Source: Rhizophagus irregularis (Eukaryota > Glomeromycota > Glomeromycetes > Glomerales > Glomeraceae). From it: 64,000 nucleotides of DNA. The DNA is taken from assembly GCF_026210795.1 (NCBI RefSeq), contig NC_089452.1, positions 1,984,001 to 2,048,000 of the forward strand, given 5' to 3'. Both the position numbers and the translations under genes were made by a program. Of the stretch, positions 12,257-22,349 are shown piece by piece. Position 1 is the first letter of the stretch, and each line of letters opens with the position of its first letter. The notes under the pieces are model-generated. The model was not told the origin of the DNA. It worked only from the letters and a program-made list of their open reading frames with translations, and searched no databases.

Positions 12257-12517
12257 TTAAATATTCGTTTTCTCATCAAAGACTGAACCAAGCTTACACA
12301 TGACAAAAATGTATACGTGAGCCTTTTTGCTACCCGGTAGACTTTGACTTAGATTATTTATTAATTTATATTCTTCAAGAATTGACATTTTAAGGTCATT
12401 TAAACTGTCAAAAATCTCCTTATAGGAGTAACCGAAATTTTCCCTTACTATCAATATCTTTAACCTACAATTAAGCGTGAGCCAAAAAAAAGAAAGCATT
12501 GTAAAAAAAAATAGCAT
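12257..12517 (-). CDS. Possible orphan exon, unrecognised
   Basis: The minus-strand frame has a hydrophobic start, then a protein-like stretch (SYKEIFDSLNDLKMSILEEY, continuing to SLPGSKKAHVYIF). It lies downstream of the SAM-domain fragment on the same strand. An acceptor-like TTGTAG precedes GTTAAAG at about 12468. I do not recognise a family. It may be a leftover exon of the same decayed locus or chance. Confidence 0.2.
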   Translation of the reverse strand: MLFFFTMLSFFWLTLNCRLKILIVRENFGYSYKEIFDSLNDLKMSILEEYKLINNLSQSLPGSKKAHVYIFVMCKLGSVFDEKTNI

Positions 12518-12883
12518 AGCAGTAATAAGGTAAACTGTTGAGAAAATATTTTGTTAAAACCTTACACCAACGGATAACCATTGAATTAATGGATTTAAAA
12601 CATTTCTCAAAGAATAAAAAGTCATCCACTTTAATATATCGATCAGTGAATTGACCGGTATATAACAGGTGTAGAGATATTTTGCAGACTCACCTGCGTT
12701 TCGAGAGAAATCCAGCTCTATAAATTTATAAATAATCTTTGATTAATTTGATTCTAGAATGTTTATATTACGAAATTCTCAACACAAAACTTTGGCTGCA
12801 TTATCAGCGTAACAGCGTTCAAAGTAACAAAAAAGAACGTTATCTCATACAACTTCTAAGAAATAAAACTACAATTATTATGA

Positions 12884-13165
12884 TCACTCACTTAGATCTT
12901 TGAGTTTCTCAACTAATAGCATGATTTCTTTTGCAGGTTCATACAAAAATTTAAATGGGCCAGGAGTAAGTTTTTCCTCAGTCAACCAAGGGAAGAATAT
13001 TCCATTAACCTTATATTTTTCAAATTTAGTTTTTACATAATTTTCTTCAATAAATGATATATCTTTCTCTCCATTTATATAGTCAATAATATTTTCTAAA
13101 CTCCACTCATTAATGTTTGCAGACAAGGAAGAAGATTCACGTAATAAATCAAAATAAAAATTTTA
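12884..13165 (-). pseudogene. SAM-domain protein fragment
   Basis: The minus-strand frame contains INEWSLENIIDYI, then KYKVNGIFFPWLTEEKL and PAKEIMLLVEKLKDL. This follows the sterile-alpha-motif pattern seen in a large Glomeromycotina protein family: Trp near the start, V-x-G-x-x-F, L-T-x-E-K-L, then a final helix. No ATG opens the frame; upstream it runs into a stop at about 13160. The C-terminal partner domain of this family (compare 23599-23959) is absent nearby. A MULE-like element sits just upstream at 13220-13449. I read it as a truncated relic, though a first exon beyond the element cannot be excluded. Confidence 0.45.
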
Positions 13166-13219
13166 ATTTGTTTATCTGAAAGCTCGTCTTAAAAAAAAAA
13201 TTATTTCCTGAAATATTGA

Positions 13220-13449
13220 ACTACCCCAGCGGCACCGACAAAAATTTCGCGATAGGGCCGGCATTACGGCATTATGCACGAACACATGAAATAAACAGTG
13301 ACGAATAAAGTGTGACAAATAAAATTTTACCTACTCAAAAAAAACTAACCCCCTCTGATAAATATAAACAGTTGAAACCTGGTGGGGTGTGCTGCTTGTG
13401 ATGATTAAAAAGTATGTCCCGTGATTGTGAAATTTCCCACTGGGCTAGT
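13220..13449. mobile_element. MULE-like MITE (family with TAACCTG-type inner ends), copy A
   Basis: The 230-bp element has imperfect terminal repeats (ACTACCCCAGCGG against ACTAGCCCAGTGG). It is flanked by an 11-bp direct repeat TGAAATATTGA at 13209-13219 and 13450-13460. The interior (GGCCGGCATTACG, GTGACGAATAAAGTGTGAC, CTCAAAAAAAACTAA, GGTGGGGTGTG) is shared with the element at 36727. Long 9-11-bp duplications point to the MULE type. Non-coding. Confidence 0.75.
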
Positions 13450-13827
13450 TGAAATATTGATAATAAATACTGTGGAAGTGTATTCACTAAATCAAATGAA
13501 TTAACTTATTCAGATAATTATTTCTTTTATACTTTTTGTTCATCTCTCCTGAAATGGGTGTTTATTTGGAGAATATTTTTTTTATTTTTGTATTTTAAAT
13601 ATTTTTAAATGAAAAAATTATTTTGGAAATGATTAACCAGTTACTGCGATTTGTTATTCCAGTTGTGCAATGATGCAATGCTTGTACTTGTGGTCAACGC
13701 TCTTGCACATAATGCATTTTTCATAAATATCCATATTATACTAATAAAGGCATTTAATAATAATAAAAGAAAAGAAAAAAAGATATTTACTTTATTTTTT
13801 CCAATTAGGGAGAATTTTGATATAGTA
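13450..13827 (+). promoter_or_regulatory. Promoter and 5' leader region of kinase gene 2
   Basis: This sequence precedes the first proposed exon of kinase 2. It shares recognisable stretches with the region before kinase gene 3 (37660-37860): TGCAATGATGCA, ATAATGCATTTT.CATAAATAT, and a purine-rich AAAGAAA.AAAGATATTT just before TTAGGGAGAATTTTG. Conservation between two otherwise diverged upstream regions suggests shared promoter or leader elements. No TATA box or start site can be fixed. Confidence 0.4.
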
Positions 13828-16800
13828 ATGGACCAACGTGTTAAAGGTAAAGCATAGTATAACATGAAAGTTGAAATATTAAGATTTTTATTTATTAAAA
13901 AAATTTAATTGTAAATATAATTAAACCAACTTTGCAATATAACAAAACTAGTATTCGAAGGAAATGATACCAAGGAATCTAATGGTATGTCAAATAAGCT
14001 GAAATATTAAACTTTCATTTATAAACAATTCAAATACTATCTATAGTTTTATCTCATATAATATGCAAATATAATTTAGACTAATTATATTATATAAAAA
14101 TTATGTTAAATTTTTAGCTCGTAAGTTAATATAATTGAATAATAATGAGTTACTCATTATTTTTATTGTATTCCATATAACTAAATAATTTATTTAATGA
14201 TTAATAACACTGTTGTTTGTAAGTTATCAGTTATTTAAATTTTTAGTCCTTTACTTTATTTATTTTACATAACAACTAAATTCTTTGTTTAAATAACTAT
14301 TTAACAATTAATTTTATTACAGATGGTAAGTTACAATATATATATTATATTTATTTGTTTAATATTTTATATAATTCAACTAATTATATTATTAATTTAA
14401 ATAACTAGATTGTAAGTAATATATAATAACTTATAGTAAATATTTTGTATTATATTATATCTAACTAATTAATAATTAATAATACTACAGGGTGTAAGTT
14501 ATATAATATCTATATTTATATTATTTATATAATTTAAACTATCTAATTTCTTTATTTATTTAATAGATCGTAAGTTATAAGTTATTTATTTAATTTTATT
14601 ATTACTTATTTATACAATATTTATAGATAATTCAAACTAACTAATTTCTTTATTTAATAGATCGTAAGTTATAAGTTATTTAGTATTTAATTCTATTATT
14701 ACTTATTGTTATAATATTTACATATAATTCAAACCAACTAATTTCTTTATTTAAAAAAATTAATAAGATAAAGGGTGTAAGTTATTTATTGTCCAGAGCG
14801 TAGCGAAGGACTATTTATTGTATGGAACTAGATAAATTTGTAGTACCAGTTTAACCCATGTAATTTTCCTTCCTTCCACCTACGTCATCACCACAATTTC
14901 CTTTTTGAAACATAATGCCCCTGCTTATTTCCCTTTATACTTTTTATTTTTAGTAACATTGTATGCAATGTCCTTGATTACTTAATAAAGCAAAATGTAT
15001 CATGTTCATTATATAAAAAAAAAGACCCCGTATTTGAAAAAATTTTGTCACGTCGCGTTACTCCGCATATCACATCTGATAAGATCAATAATCAAACAAA
15101 TAAGTCACATGAAAAAAAAAGTACTTTCCTATTTCCTTCGTCTTACCCTTCCCCTTACTTCTCTCACTTTTTCTGGGGTTTAGTTTCCTTGAGCGTGATA
15201 TTTCAGGTTTTCATTTTTTTTTCTTTAATTTTTTTATCTTGGACCGGTTTTTAACATTTTTTTTCTTTTTTAGGCATTGTTTCTTAGCACTTTGGATACA
15301 TAGAAACTTGGTGAGAACATCTGCAAATGTATTTTTTCAAATTTATTTATTCTAACAAAGCATTGTTAACATTCAATTTTTCTCTTTTTTTAGATGGTTG
15401 ATGTTTAAAACAAAATACTGAAAGTTACCAGCAGCGCCAAGGAAAAATGGTTTTTTATGAATAAATTTTGGTGTAAACTTGGCCCTTTCAGACTTTTTTT
15501 TTTATTTTTCTTTTAATGAAATGTTACTAATAGTTCTTTTCTTTTTTTCTTTTGTAGGTGATTCTTTGAGTCTCTTGGACATATATTTTGGTAAGTGAAG
15601 TATTCTTTTTACTTAAATCAATTCTTTTAGCAAAATGTTTGCTAATATTTCATCTTCACTTTTTTTAGAGTCATCTGGACGCGTTAGATTTAGGTAAGAT
15701 ATTTTTTTACTTTGTTATTTGTTTTAACAAAATAACGAAACTTTTACTAGTAACATTTCGTTTTATTACTTTTTTTTAGACAGTTTCTTCAAATATCTAT
15801 GGACATGAATTTCGGTAAGGTTGGAAATCTGGTTCTCCCTAGATGCATTACGGTATGTGTTTAAATATTTTTTCTTTGTCTTTTTTTTTATTTTTAACAA
15901 AATGTAACGTCTGCTAATATTTTTTGTTTCTTTAGTTGCAGATTTTAGGCAGCTTTTGGGTGACGAAACGACTTATTGCTCCAGACTTACAATGGTTCCC
16001 ATTTCCCTAGTTTAATTTTATTATCACTTGTTGTTGTAATATTTACTTATAATTTAAACTAACTAATTTCTTTATTTAAAAAATTATTAATAATAAAGCA
16101 AGTAAGTTATTTATTTAATTCAATTATTACTTATTGTTATCATAATATTTAACATATAATTTAACTAACTAATTTCTTTATTTAAAAAATTATTAATAAT
16201 AAAGCAAGTAAGTTATTTATTTAATTATATTATCACTTATGGTTACAATATTTACATATAATTTAAACTAACTAATTTCTTTATTTAAAAAATTATTAAT
16301 AATAAAGCAAGTAAGTTATTTATTTAATTCAATTATTACTTATTGTTACAATATTTACATATAATTTAAACTAACTAATTTCTTTATTTAAAAAATTATT
16401 AAATAATATAGGGAGTAAGTTATTTATTTAATTCCAATATTACTTATTGTTATAATATTTATATATAATTTAAACTAACTAATTTCTTTATTTAAAAAAT
16501 TATTAAATAATATAGCGAGTAAGCTATTTATTTAATTCTATTACTACTTATTGTTATAATATTTACATGTAATTTAAAATAACTAATTTCTTTATTTAAT
16601 AGTTTGTAAGTTACAAGTTATTTATTTAATTCTATTATTACTTATTTACTTGTTACATATAATTTGAACCAACTAATTTCTTTATTTAAAAAATTATTAA
16701 ATAATATAGGGAGTAAGTTATTTATTTAATTCTATTATTACTTATTGTTACAATATTTACACATAATTTAAACACTAATTTCTTTATTTAAAAATTATTA

Positions 16801-18705
16801 AATAATATAGCAAGTAAGTTAATTATTTAATTCTATTATTACTTGTTGTTGTAATATTTACATATAATTTAAACTAACTACTAATTTCTTTATTTATTAA
16901 TAATATAGGGAGTAAGTTATTTATTTAATTCTATTATTACATATTGTTATAATATTTACATATATTAAAATAACTAATTTTTTTATTTAAAAAATTATTA
17001 AATAATATAGGGAGTAAGTTATTTATTTAATTCTATTATTACTTGTTACATATAATTTAAACTAACTAATTTCTTTATTTAAAAAATTATTAAATAATAT
17101 AGTGTGTAAGTTATTTATTTAATTCTATTATTACTTATTGTTATAATATTTATATATAATTTAAACTAACTAATCTCTTTATTTAAAAAATTATTAATAA
17201 TATAGGGTGTAAGTGTAAGTTATTTATTTAATTCTATTATTACTTGTTGTTATAATATTTTCACATAATTTAAACTAACTAATTTCTTTATTTAAATAAT
17301 TATTTATGATCTAGCTTGTAAGTATCTATATTGTTATATATTTATATAATTTTTATTTATTTGTTGACTGAATTCTTTCATTTGAAAAATATAGTCGGTA
17401 AATTGTAAATCATAGGTTATTATATGTATTTATCTATTAATTAAAACTCATATTAATTAAACATTAAATTCCTATTTGAATTTTAGAGTAAGTAATAATT
17501 TATTCGTATAAATTATAATACAATCTATAATATAATTTTATTATTCAAATTTATAGATTTGGAAAAAGTGGAAATGCAATTATGGATGATTTTATTTTTA
17601 AAAAAAAATTAAATTGGATTCCTTATGACAAATTTAAAAATGTTGAATATCTTAATGAAGGAGGATTTAGTATTATATACAAAGCTATTTGGTTAAAGAA
17701 TTATAAAGAAGTAATTGTTAAATGTCACAAGGATTTAAATGAAAATTTGAATGAATTTTTAAAAGAAGTATGATAGTGTATTGTTTTCTATTTTTAATTT
17801 AATTTATATTAATGAATTATTATTATTTTTTATAGTGGGAATGCCATACAAGTGTTTTAAACTCAACCAATATTATATATTTTTATGGATTCACAGAAGA
17901 TCCAAATACATCGAAATATATGGCAGTAATGGATTATGCAAATGAAGGTAATTTAAGAGGAAATTTAACAAGAATAGTCAAAAATGATTGGAATCAAAAA
18001 TTATATATGTTGTACGAAATTATTTCTGGACTTAGTAGGATACATGGAGAAAAGCTTATTCATTGTGATTTTCATGATGGTAATATTTTAAATCATAATG
18101 ATAAGAATAAGGATAAAATTTATATTAGTGATTTAGGATTATGTCAACCTGTAAAATCGTTTTTGAAAGAGTATGATATTCATGGTGTTATACCATTTAT
18201 GGCTCCTGAAGTTTTAAGAGGCAAACCTTATACTCCAGCTAGTGATATATATAGTTTTTCTATGATTATGTGGGAGTTTACATCTGGAATACCACCATTT
18301 ATTAATAGAGCACATGATCTTCAACTTAGTTTAAGTATTTGTAAAGGTGAACGTCCTGAAATTATTGAAAATACTCCACAATGTTATGTAAATTTAATGA
18401 AAAAATGTTGGAATGAAGATCCATTAAAAAGGCCATCTACATCAGAAGTGAAAGGTGTTATTTATAATTGGATTATCCTTTCCGATGATTATAAAATTTA
18501 TAAAAATGTTGATTATAAAATTTATAAAAAATCAAAAAGCAACTTTATGGAATTTATAAATGCAATTGGGTGCAACAACCTTGCTACTAAATCTCACCCT
18601 AAAGTAGGGATGGCAACGGTCGGTCATGGTCGGTCATTGGTCGGTCATAACCGGTCAAGAACCTTTGACCGACCGACCGACCGACCGTTTGACCGACCGG
18701 TCTGA
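13828..18705 (+). CDS. TKL-like protein kinase 2 with microexon array, C-tail truncated by a MITE
   Basis: Proposed model: exon 13828-13846 (MDQRVK), exon 13952-13984 (FEGNDTKESN), 21 three-nt exons from 14118 to 17397, a 1-nt exon at 17487, exon 17557-17767, and exon 17836-18705; 398 codons, in frame throughout. The kinase part is certain: WIPYDKF, glycine loop NEGGFSIIY, VIVKCHK, catalytic HCDFHDGN, SDLG, APEVLRG. HRD Arg is replaced by Cys (non-RD). The array part is a strong inference. If it is not used, translation could start at the Met at 17582. The final 34 codons lie inside a MITE at 18605. The original tail continues beyond it at 18968-19072 (CYTSRLLDF...LNDCVIKDLRSL), then an exon at 19143-19222 ending in TAG. 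The paralog at 42570-43719 keeps the uninterrupted tail. Confidence 0.85.
14118..17487 (+). repeat. Tandem mini-intron / 3-nt microexon array of kinase gene 2
   Basis: Units of about 100 bp each run from GTAAGT to a 3' TAG or CAG, with CTAAC-like branch sequences. Exactly 3 nt sit between the AG and the next GT. Triplets: CTC 14118, ATG 14323, ATT 14409, GGT 14491, ATC 14577, ATC 14661, GGT 14774; then after an insertion CAA 16099, CAA 16205, CAA 16308, GGA 16412, CGA 16516, TTT 16603, GGA 16710, CAA 16811, GGA 16909, GGA 17011, TGT 17103, GGT 17206, CTT 17315, TCG 17395, and a single A at 17487. A further copy at about 14216-14218 (TTT) has lost its AG and would be skipped without changing phase. 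Read in the kinase phase there is no stop. Whether all are spliced in is unproven. Confidence 0.75.
14789..16009 (+). other. 1.2-kb insertion inside the kinase 2 array, T-rich, intron-like modules
   Basis: The ~100-bp unit pattern breaks at about 14789 (after GTAAGTTATTTA) and resumes at about 16010 (TTTAATTTTATTATCACTTG), as if foreign DNA had entered one mini-intron. The insert has strong pyrimidine tracts ending in TTTTTTAG and several short exon-like segments followed by GTAAG. Examples end in GGACATATATTTTG (before 15590), CGTTAGATTTAG (before 15693) and GGACATGAATTTCG (before 15815). No protein family was recognised and no clear terminal repeats were found. It could be part of another gene or a transposed spliced transcript unit. 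Confidence 0.4.
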
Positions 18706-18959
18706 CCGATCCTGAAAACGTTTGCGAAACGTAATTTAATTGAAATACTTAATAAAAAACGTTTTCGCAACGTTTTCTATTAAAATAATTAAAAAACCGT
18801 TTGTGAAACATTTTTTTTATTAAATTACGTTTCGCAAACGCTTTCAGGATCGGTTAAACGGTCGGTCAAACGGTCGGTCAGAGGTCTTTGACCGACCGAT
18901 ATCGGTCATGGTCATGACCGGTCATAACCGGTTAATGACCGTGACCATTGCCATCCCTA
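18605..18959. mobile_element. hAT-like foldback MITE inserted in the kinase 2 coding exon
   Basis: This 355-bp element has terminal repeats TAGGGATGGCAA / TTGCCATCCCTA and a perfect 8-bp target duplication, CCCTAAAG at 18597-18604 and 18960-18967. Subterminal arrays of GACCGACC / GGTCGGTC and an inner palindrome around CGTTTGCGAAACG make most of it self-complementary. Its GC is clearly higher than its surroundings. It contributes 34 codons of new C-terminus to the kinase before a stop at 18703-18705. Confidence 0.9.
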
Positions 18960-19072
18960 CCCTAAAGCATGTTATACAAGTCGCCTACTTGACTTTACCA
19001 GTAAAAAATTGAATGAAAGTCTTGAAAGTGAAGATTTGAATGATTGTGTGATTAAAGATTTGAGGTCATTAG

Positions 19073-19400
19073 GTATATACTATAATATATAAAAAATAAT
19101 TATTTATATGAAATGAATTAATTTATTTAATTATTAAAACAGATGAGAATACTAGTAAAAAGTTGAATGAAATTCTTGAAAGTGAAAATTCACAAGCTAG
19201 TGTAAAGGCAAATGAATGCTAGTAAGTGAAGATTTGAATGATTATATAATTAAGAATTTGGGGTCATTAGGTATGTACTATGATATATTAAAGAATCAAT
19301 CTTGCAAATTATTTATGTGAAATTAATTTTATTTAATATTTAATTATTAGATATTAAAACAGATGAAAATTAACTAATCATTGTTTTTAAAAAATTTATA
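19073..19400 (+). other. Original 3' exons of kinase 2, with a duplicated tail segment
   Basis: After GTATAT at 19073, an intron ends at AAACAG (19142). The next exon (19143-19222) would read DENTSKKLNEILESENSQAS and end at TAG. Directly after it, 19227-19270 repeats the preceding tail exon (SEDLNDYIIKNLGSL), followed by GTATGT and another AAACAG near 19360. The 3' end of this gene was therefore duplicated. Because of the MITE stop at 18703-18705 these exons are now downstream of the reading frame. Confidence 0.5.
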
Positions 19401-20180
19401 GTTTTTTTTAAGTAATATTTGATATTACACATTCAAAAGAAATTTTTTTTATTTTATTCTTTTTAGATTTATTTAAACACTAAGGCTAGAGTAATAAAAT
19501 TTTACAAGTTTCTTAGTTTGTAATTTAAATAATTCTTTTTTTTTTAGCTTATGTATTTATATTCACTTTTTTTATTATATTTAGAATTATTTAAACACTA
19601 TAGTAAATATTTTACAAGTTTCTTGGTTTGTAATTTAAATAAATCTTTTTTTTATAACTTTTCCAATTATGAGAATAATGAGATATAAATTATTAAAATA
19701 ATAATATAAAACCATTTCCAATAATAATGTAATATTTTTTATATTTCTTACAATAGCTGATTGTGCTTAATTTATTATTTTTTTTTATTTGATAAATTAA
19801 AGTCTTCTAACTTTACTCTATTTTGATGTACAAGTACAAATGTAAAATGAATATATATATATATGTATTTATTGCTTGATGTGATCAGTACAATTAAGAT
19901 TTGGTTATGATATTAATATTTATACTTAGTTAATATAATTATATGTATTAGCATTACACAATTGAAAATAGGTGGCAGTATATGAAATTATATTGACATA
20001 CTGTATGGTATAAACAAATATAAAATTGATTTTTATTTTTATCAACCGCAGTATCAAAAAGATCACATAATTCACATTGTTCCATTTACCATGTGCATGA
20101 ATACTGGCTCTGTTTTGATAGTAGAACAGGGCTGGTCTTTCGTCAGAACGGGTTGACAAAATTGTCAGCAGATTTTAAAA
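19401..20180. other. Intergenic, no gene seen
   Basis: AT-rich DNA downstream of kinase 2. Two repeats of TTTACAAGTTTCTTRGTTTGTAATTTAAATAA (about 19500-19540 and 19610-19650) also occur after kinase 3 (about 43940 and 44055). The whole 3' flank was therefore duplicated with the gene. The minus-strand open frame near 19930-20159 is not supported. Confidence 0.45.
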
Positions 20181-20865
20181 AATTTTTTAGTCTTTAGTTT
20201 TTAAATTTTATTAGAAAATTTTTCGTGGAGGATTTTTTTTTATAAAATAAAATTTTTGGTAAAGAATTCTTTTTTTTTAATATAGGTAAAGCTTTTCTTT
20301 GATGGAATTTCTTTAGTAATTTTTTATTAGAAAAGATTTTTTTTTTTTTTTTTGATAGATAATTTCGTTAAAGAATTTTTAATAAGAAGATTCAGTTTTT
20401 TTGACAGATAATTTCGTTGGAAAATTTATTTTAATAGGAGAGGATTTTTTAATAGGGAAGATTTTTTTTTCTTGGTAGATAATTATTAGAAAATTATTTT
20501 AACAGGGATATTTTTTTTTTTTGATAAAGACCCTCATTAAAGAATTTTTTAATAGGAGGGAGTTATTCTTTATAAATAATTTCTTTTGAGAATTTTATTT
20601 TAATAGGTGAAAATGTTTTTTTGGTAAAGAATTTCGTTGGAGAATTTTTTTTTAATAGGTTTGTTTTTGATGGAGAATTTCATTAAAGAATTTTTCTTTA
20701 ATAGGGAGATAAATAATTTTGCTGAAAATCTTATTATAGAAATTACATTATTGAATATTTTTTTTAATAGTTTATTAGTAAATTTTTTAACGGAGTGATT
20801 TTTTTTTCGATAGAGAATTTCGGTAAAAAATTCTCTTTAAATAGAAGGAAAGGTTATTGATGTTG
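20181..20865. repeat. Degenerate tandem repeat, T-rich
   Basis: About 680 bp of a degenerate unit of roughly 35-50 bp, typified by GATAGATAATTTCGTT followed by RGAGAATTTTTTTTAATAGG. At least a dozen poorly conserved copies are visible. No open frame runs through it. Confidence 0.6.
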
Positions 20866-20880
20866 TATAATATATAGTTA

Positions 20881-21084
20881 ATGAAAATCTATAAAATTAA
20901 CATAATTATAATATCTAACTATACTCCAGACTCAATTGTGAAAGGTTATACTCTTAGCGAAAGATATGAAGAGATACCAAAAGTATCAGATTTCTCTGAT
21001 TCATCTGAGACATCCGAGCCATCTGATTCTAATGCAAGAGTAAAAGGGCCGTTCCTTATAAACGATGATGACAAAACACGTTAA
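20881..21084 (+). CDS. Small Ser/Asp-rich ORF or orphan exon, unrecognised
   Basis: This 67-codon frame begins at ATG 20881. After a basic/hydrophobic start it reads SNYTPDSIVKGYTLSERYEE, then an acidic Ser-rich run (SDFSDSSETSEPSDSN), ending NDDDKTR. The composition is much more protein-like than surrounding frames, which suggests coding descent. It lacks a recognisable domain and may be a terminal exon detached from its gene. The first ten residues may be read-through of non-coding sequence. Confidence 0.35.
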   Translation: MKIYKINIIIISNYTPDSIVKGYTLSERYEEIPKVSDFSDSSETSEPSDSNARVKGPFLINDDDKTR

Positions 21085-21283
21085 GATCAAGAAAGTGGTT
21101 TCACATAAAAATTGTTACCGTTACATTTGTTAATTTATGTAAATGACTATCAAATTGTGTGACCTCGAGTTGAACTTATTTACTAGATTAATGATCAAAT
21201 GACTTATTTGCTTGTAACACAATTTTTAGCCATCCTATAATTGAAAAGTATGAGCTTTTCTGCCTGTCCTCAAGTCTGTCTGA

Positions 21284-22126
21284 ATGGATAATAAAAAGTG
21301 CAACGTATGTAAAAAACCTTCTACGAGTTATTGTTCGAAATGCAAGCTCATATATTATTGCTCTAAAGAATGTCAAAAAAAAGACTGGAAAGAGCATAAA
21401 ACATCTTGTGGAAATTCGTCAGCCAAGCCTATTGAAACTGATACGAAACTTTCTTCACACCTTAATCCAATCTGGCTAAAAATAGCAATAATTGGTGATA
21501 ATGATGTTGGAAAAACAACACTTGCTCGTCGTGTTTTTTGTCATCCCTGGGAATATGGTCAAACATTCTATTACCCATTATTACCTTTCAATTGGTATAC
21601 ATTGGGTCATCACTTTGTTTATAAAATTTACGACGCAATTGGCAATTTTAAATTAGGAGAAACTGATCGTGAAATCGAATACGAAGATACAGGTGCAATA
21701 ATTCTTTGTTTTGCGTTAGATGATCCACAAACATTAATTAACATCGAGAAAATGTGGATTCCTGATGTCAAAAAAAGTTTTCCACACAAGATGCCACCTT
21801 TATTATTGGTCGGAAATAATAAAGTGTTGCGTGATTCGATACCAATTATTGAAGACCTAGACTTTTCATATAATGATTTTTTTAAAAGCGTTAAGGAAGA
21901 AAGAAAGAGAAAAAATAGGGGTAAGGAATTTGTAAGTAGAGAACAGGCAGAAGCAGTTGCAAACCGAGTTGGAGCAATTGGATATATGCAAGTTGATCCA
22001 ATGAGTAAAGAGAATTGTAATAATGTGTTTGACAGGATTACTCTGGCCTGTATTCCAAAAGTTAGGAGACCACATAATGAGAAAGATCGCTTTGCTGAAA
22101 CAAGGATTAGACAAGAGCCAATCTGA
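21284..22126 (+). CDS. MYND zinc finger fused to a Rho-family GTPase-like domain
   Basis: Single exon, 280 residues. Residues 6-42 are a complete MYND finger: Cys6, 9, 17, 20, 26, 30, His38, Cys42. After a ~20-residue linker a small-GTPase fold starts: P-loop GDNDVGKTT (71-79), G3 DAIG at 117-120, then Rho-like strands ending CFALDDPQTL, a WIPDV helix, and LLLVGNNKVLRD at the G4 site. The C-terminal part GAIGYMQVD...NVFDRI matches the Rho G5/alpha-5 pattern (GAxxYxECSA...VFD). G4 lacks the usual Asp of TKLD and G5 lacks Ser-Ala, so nucleotide specificity may be lost. There is no CAAX box (it ends RQEPI), so no prenyl anchor. MYND fingers bind proline-rich partner peptides; the fused role is unknown. 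The start fits: the ATG immediately precedes the finger. Confidence 0.88.
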   Translation: MDNKKCNVCKKPSTSYCSKCKLIYYCSKECQKKDWKEHKTSCGNSSAKPIETDTKLSSHLNPIWLKIAIIGDNDVGKTTLARRVFCHPWEYGQTFYYPLLPFNWYTLGHHFVYKIYDAIGNFKLGETDREIEYEDTGAIILCFALDDPQTLINIEKMWIPDVKKSFPHKMPPLLLVGNNKVLRDSIPIIEDLDFSYNDFFKSVKEERKRKNRGKEFVSREQAEAVANRVGAIGYMQVDPMSKENCNNVFDRITLACIPKVRRPHNEKDRFAETRIRQEPI

Positions 22127-22349
22127 ATTTTTTTCAGTAGATCTAAATTTTATGTCAATGTTAATGGATTAAACAGAATTTTTATTTCAATAAATTATTT
22201 ATTATTTTGTGTAAACATAAAAAAATCTTAGTTACAGGAAATAGAAAAATATCAATATATAAAAAAAATCTCGTTACACCAAATATTAATAATTAAATGC
22301 CTTATACCGTTTAACGAAGTAACATCTATAAACAACAATATAAAAATGA

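Noticed and set aside
13641-13865. Overlapping open frames on both strands before kinase 2
   Set aside because: The region is partly conserved before kinase 3 at the DNA level but not as protein, so it is better read as promoter or leader.
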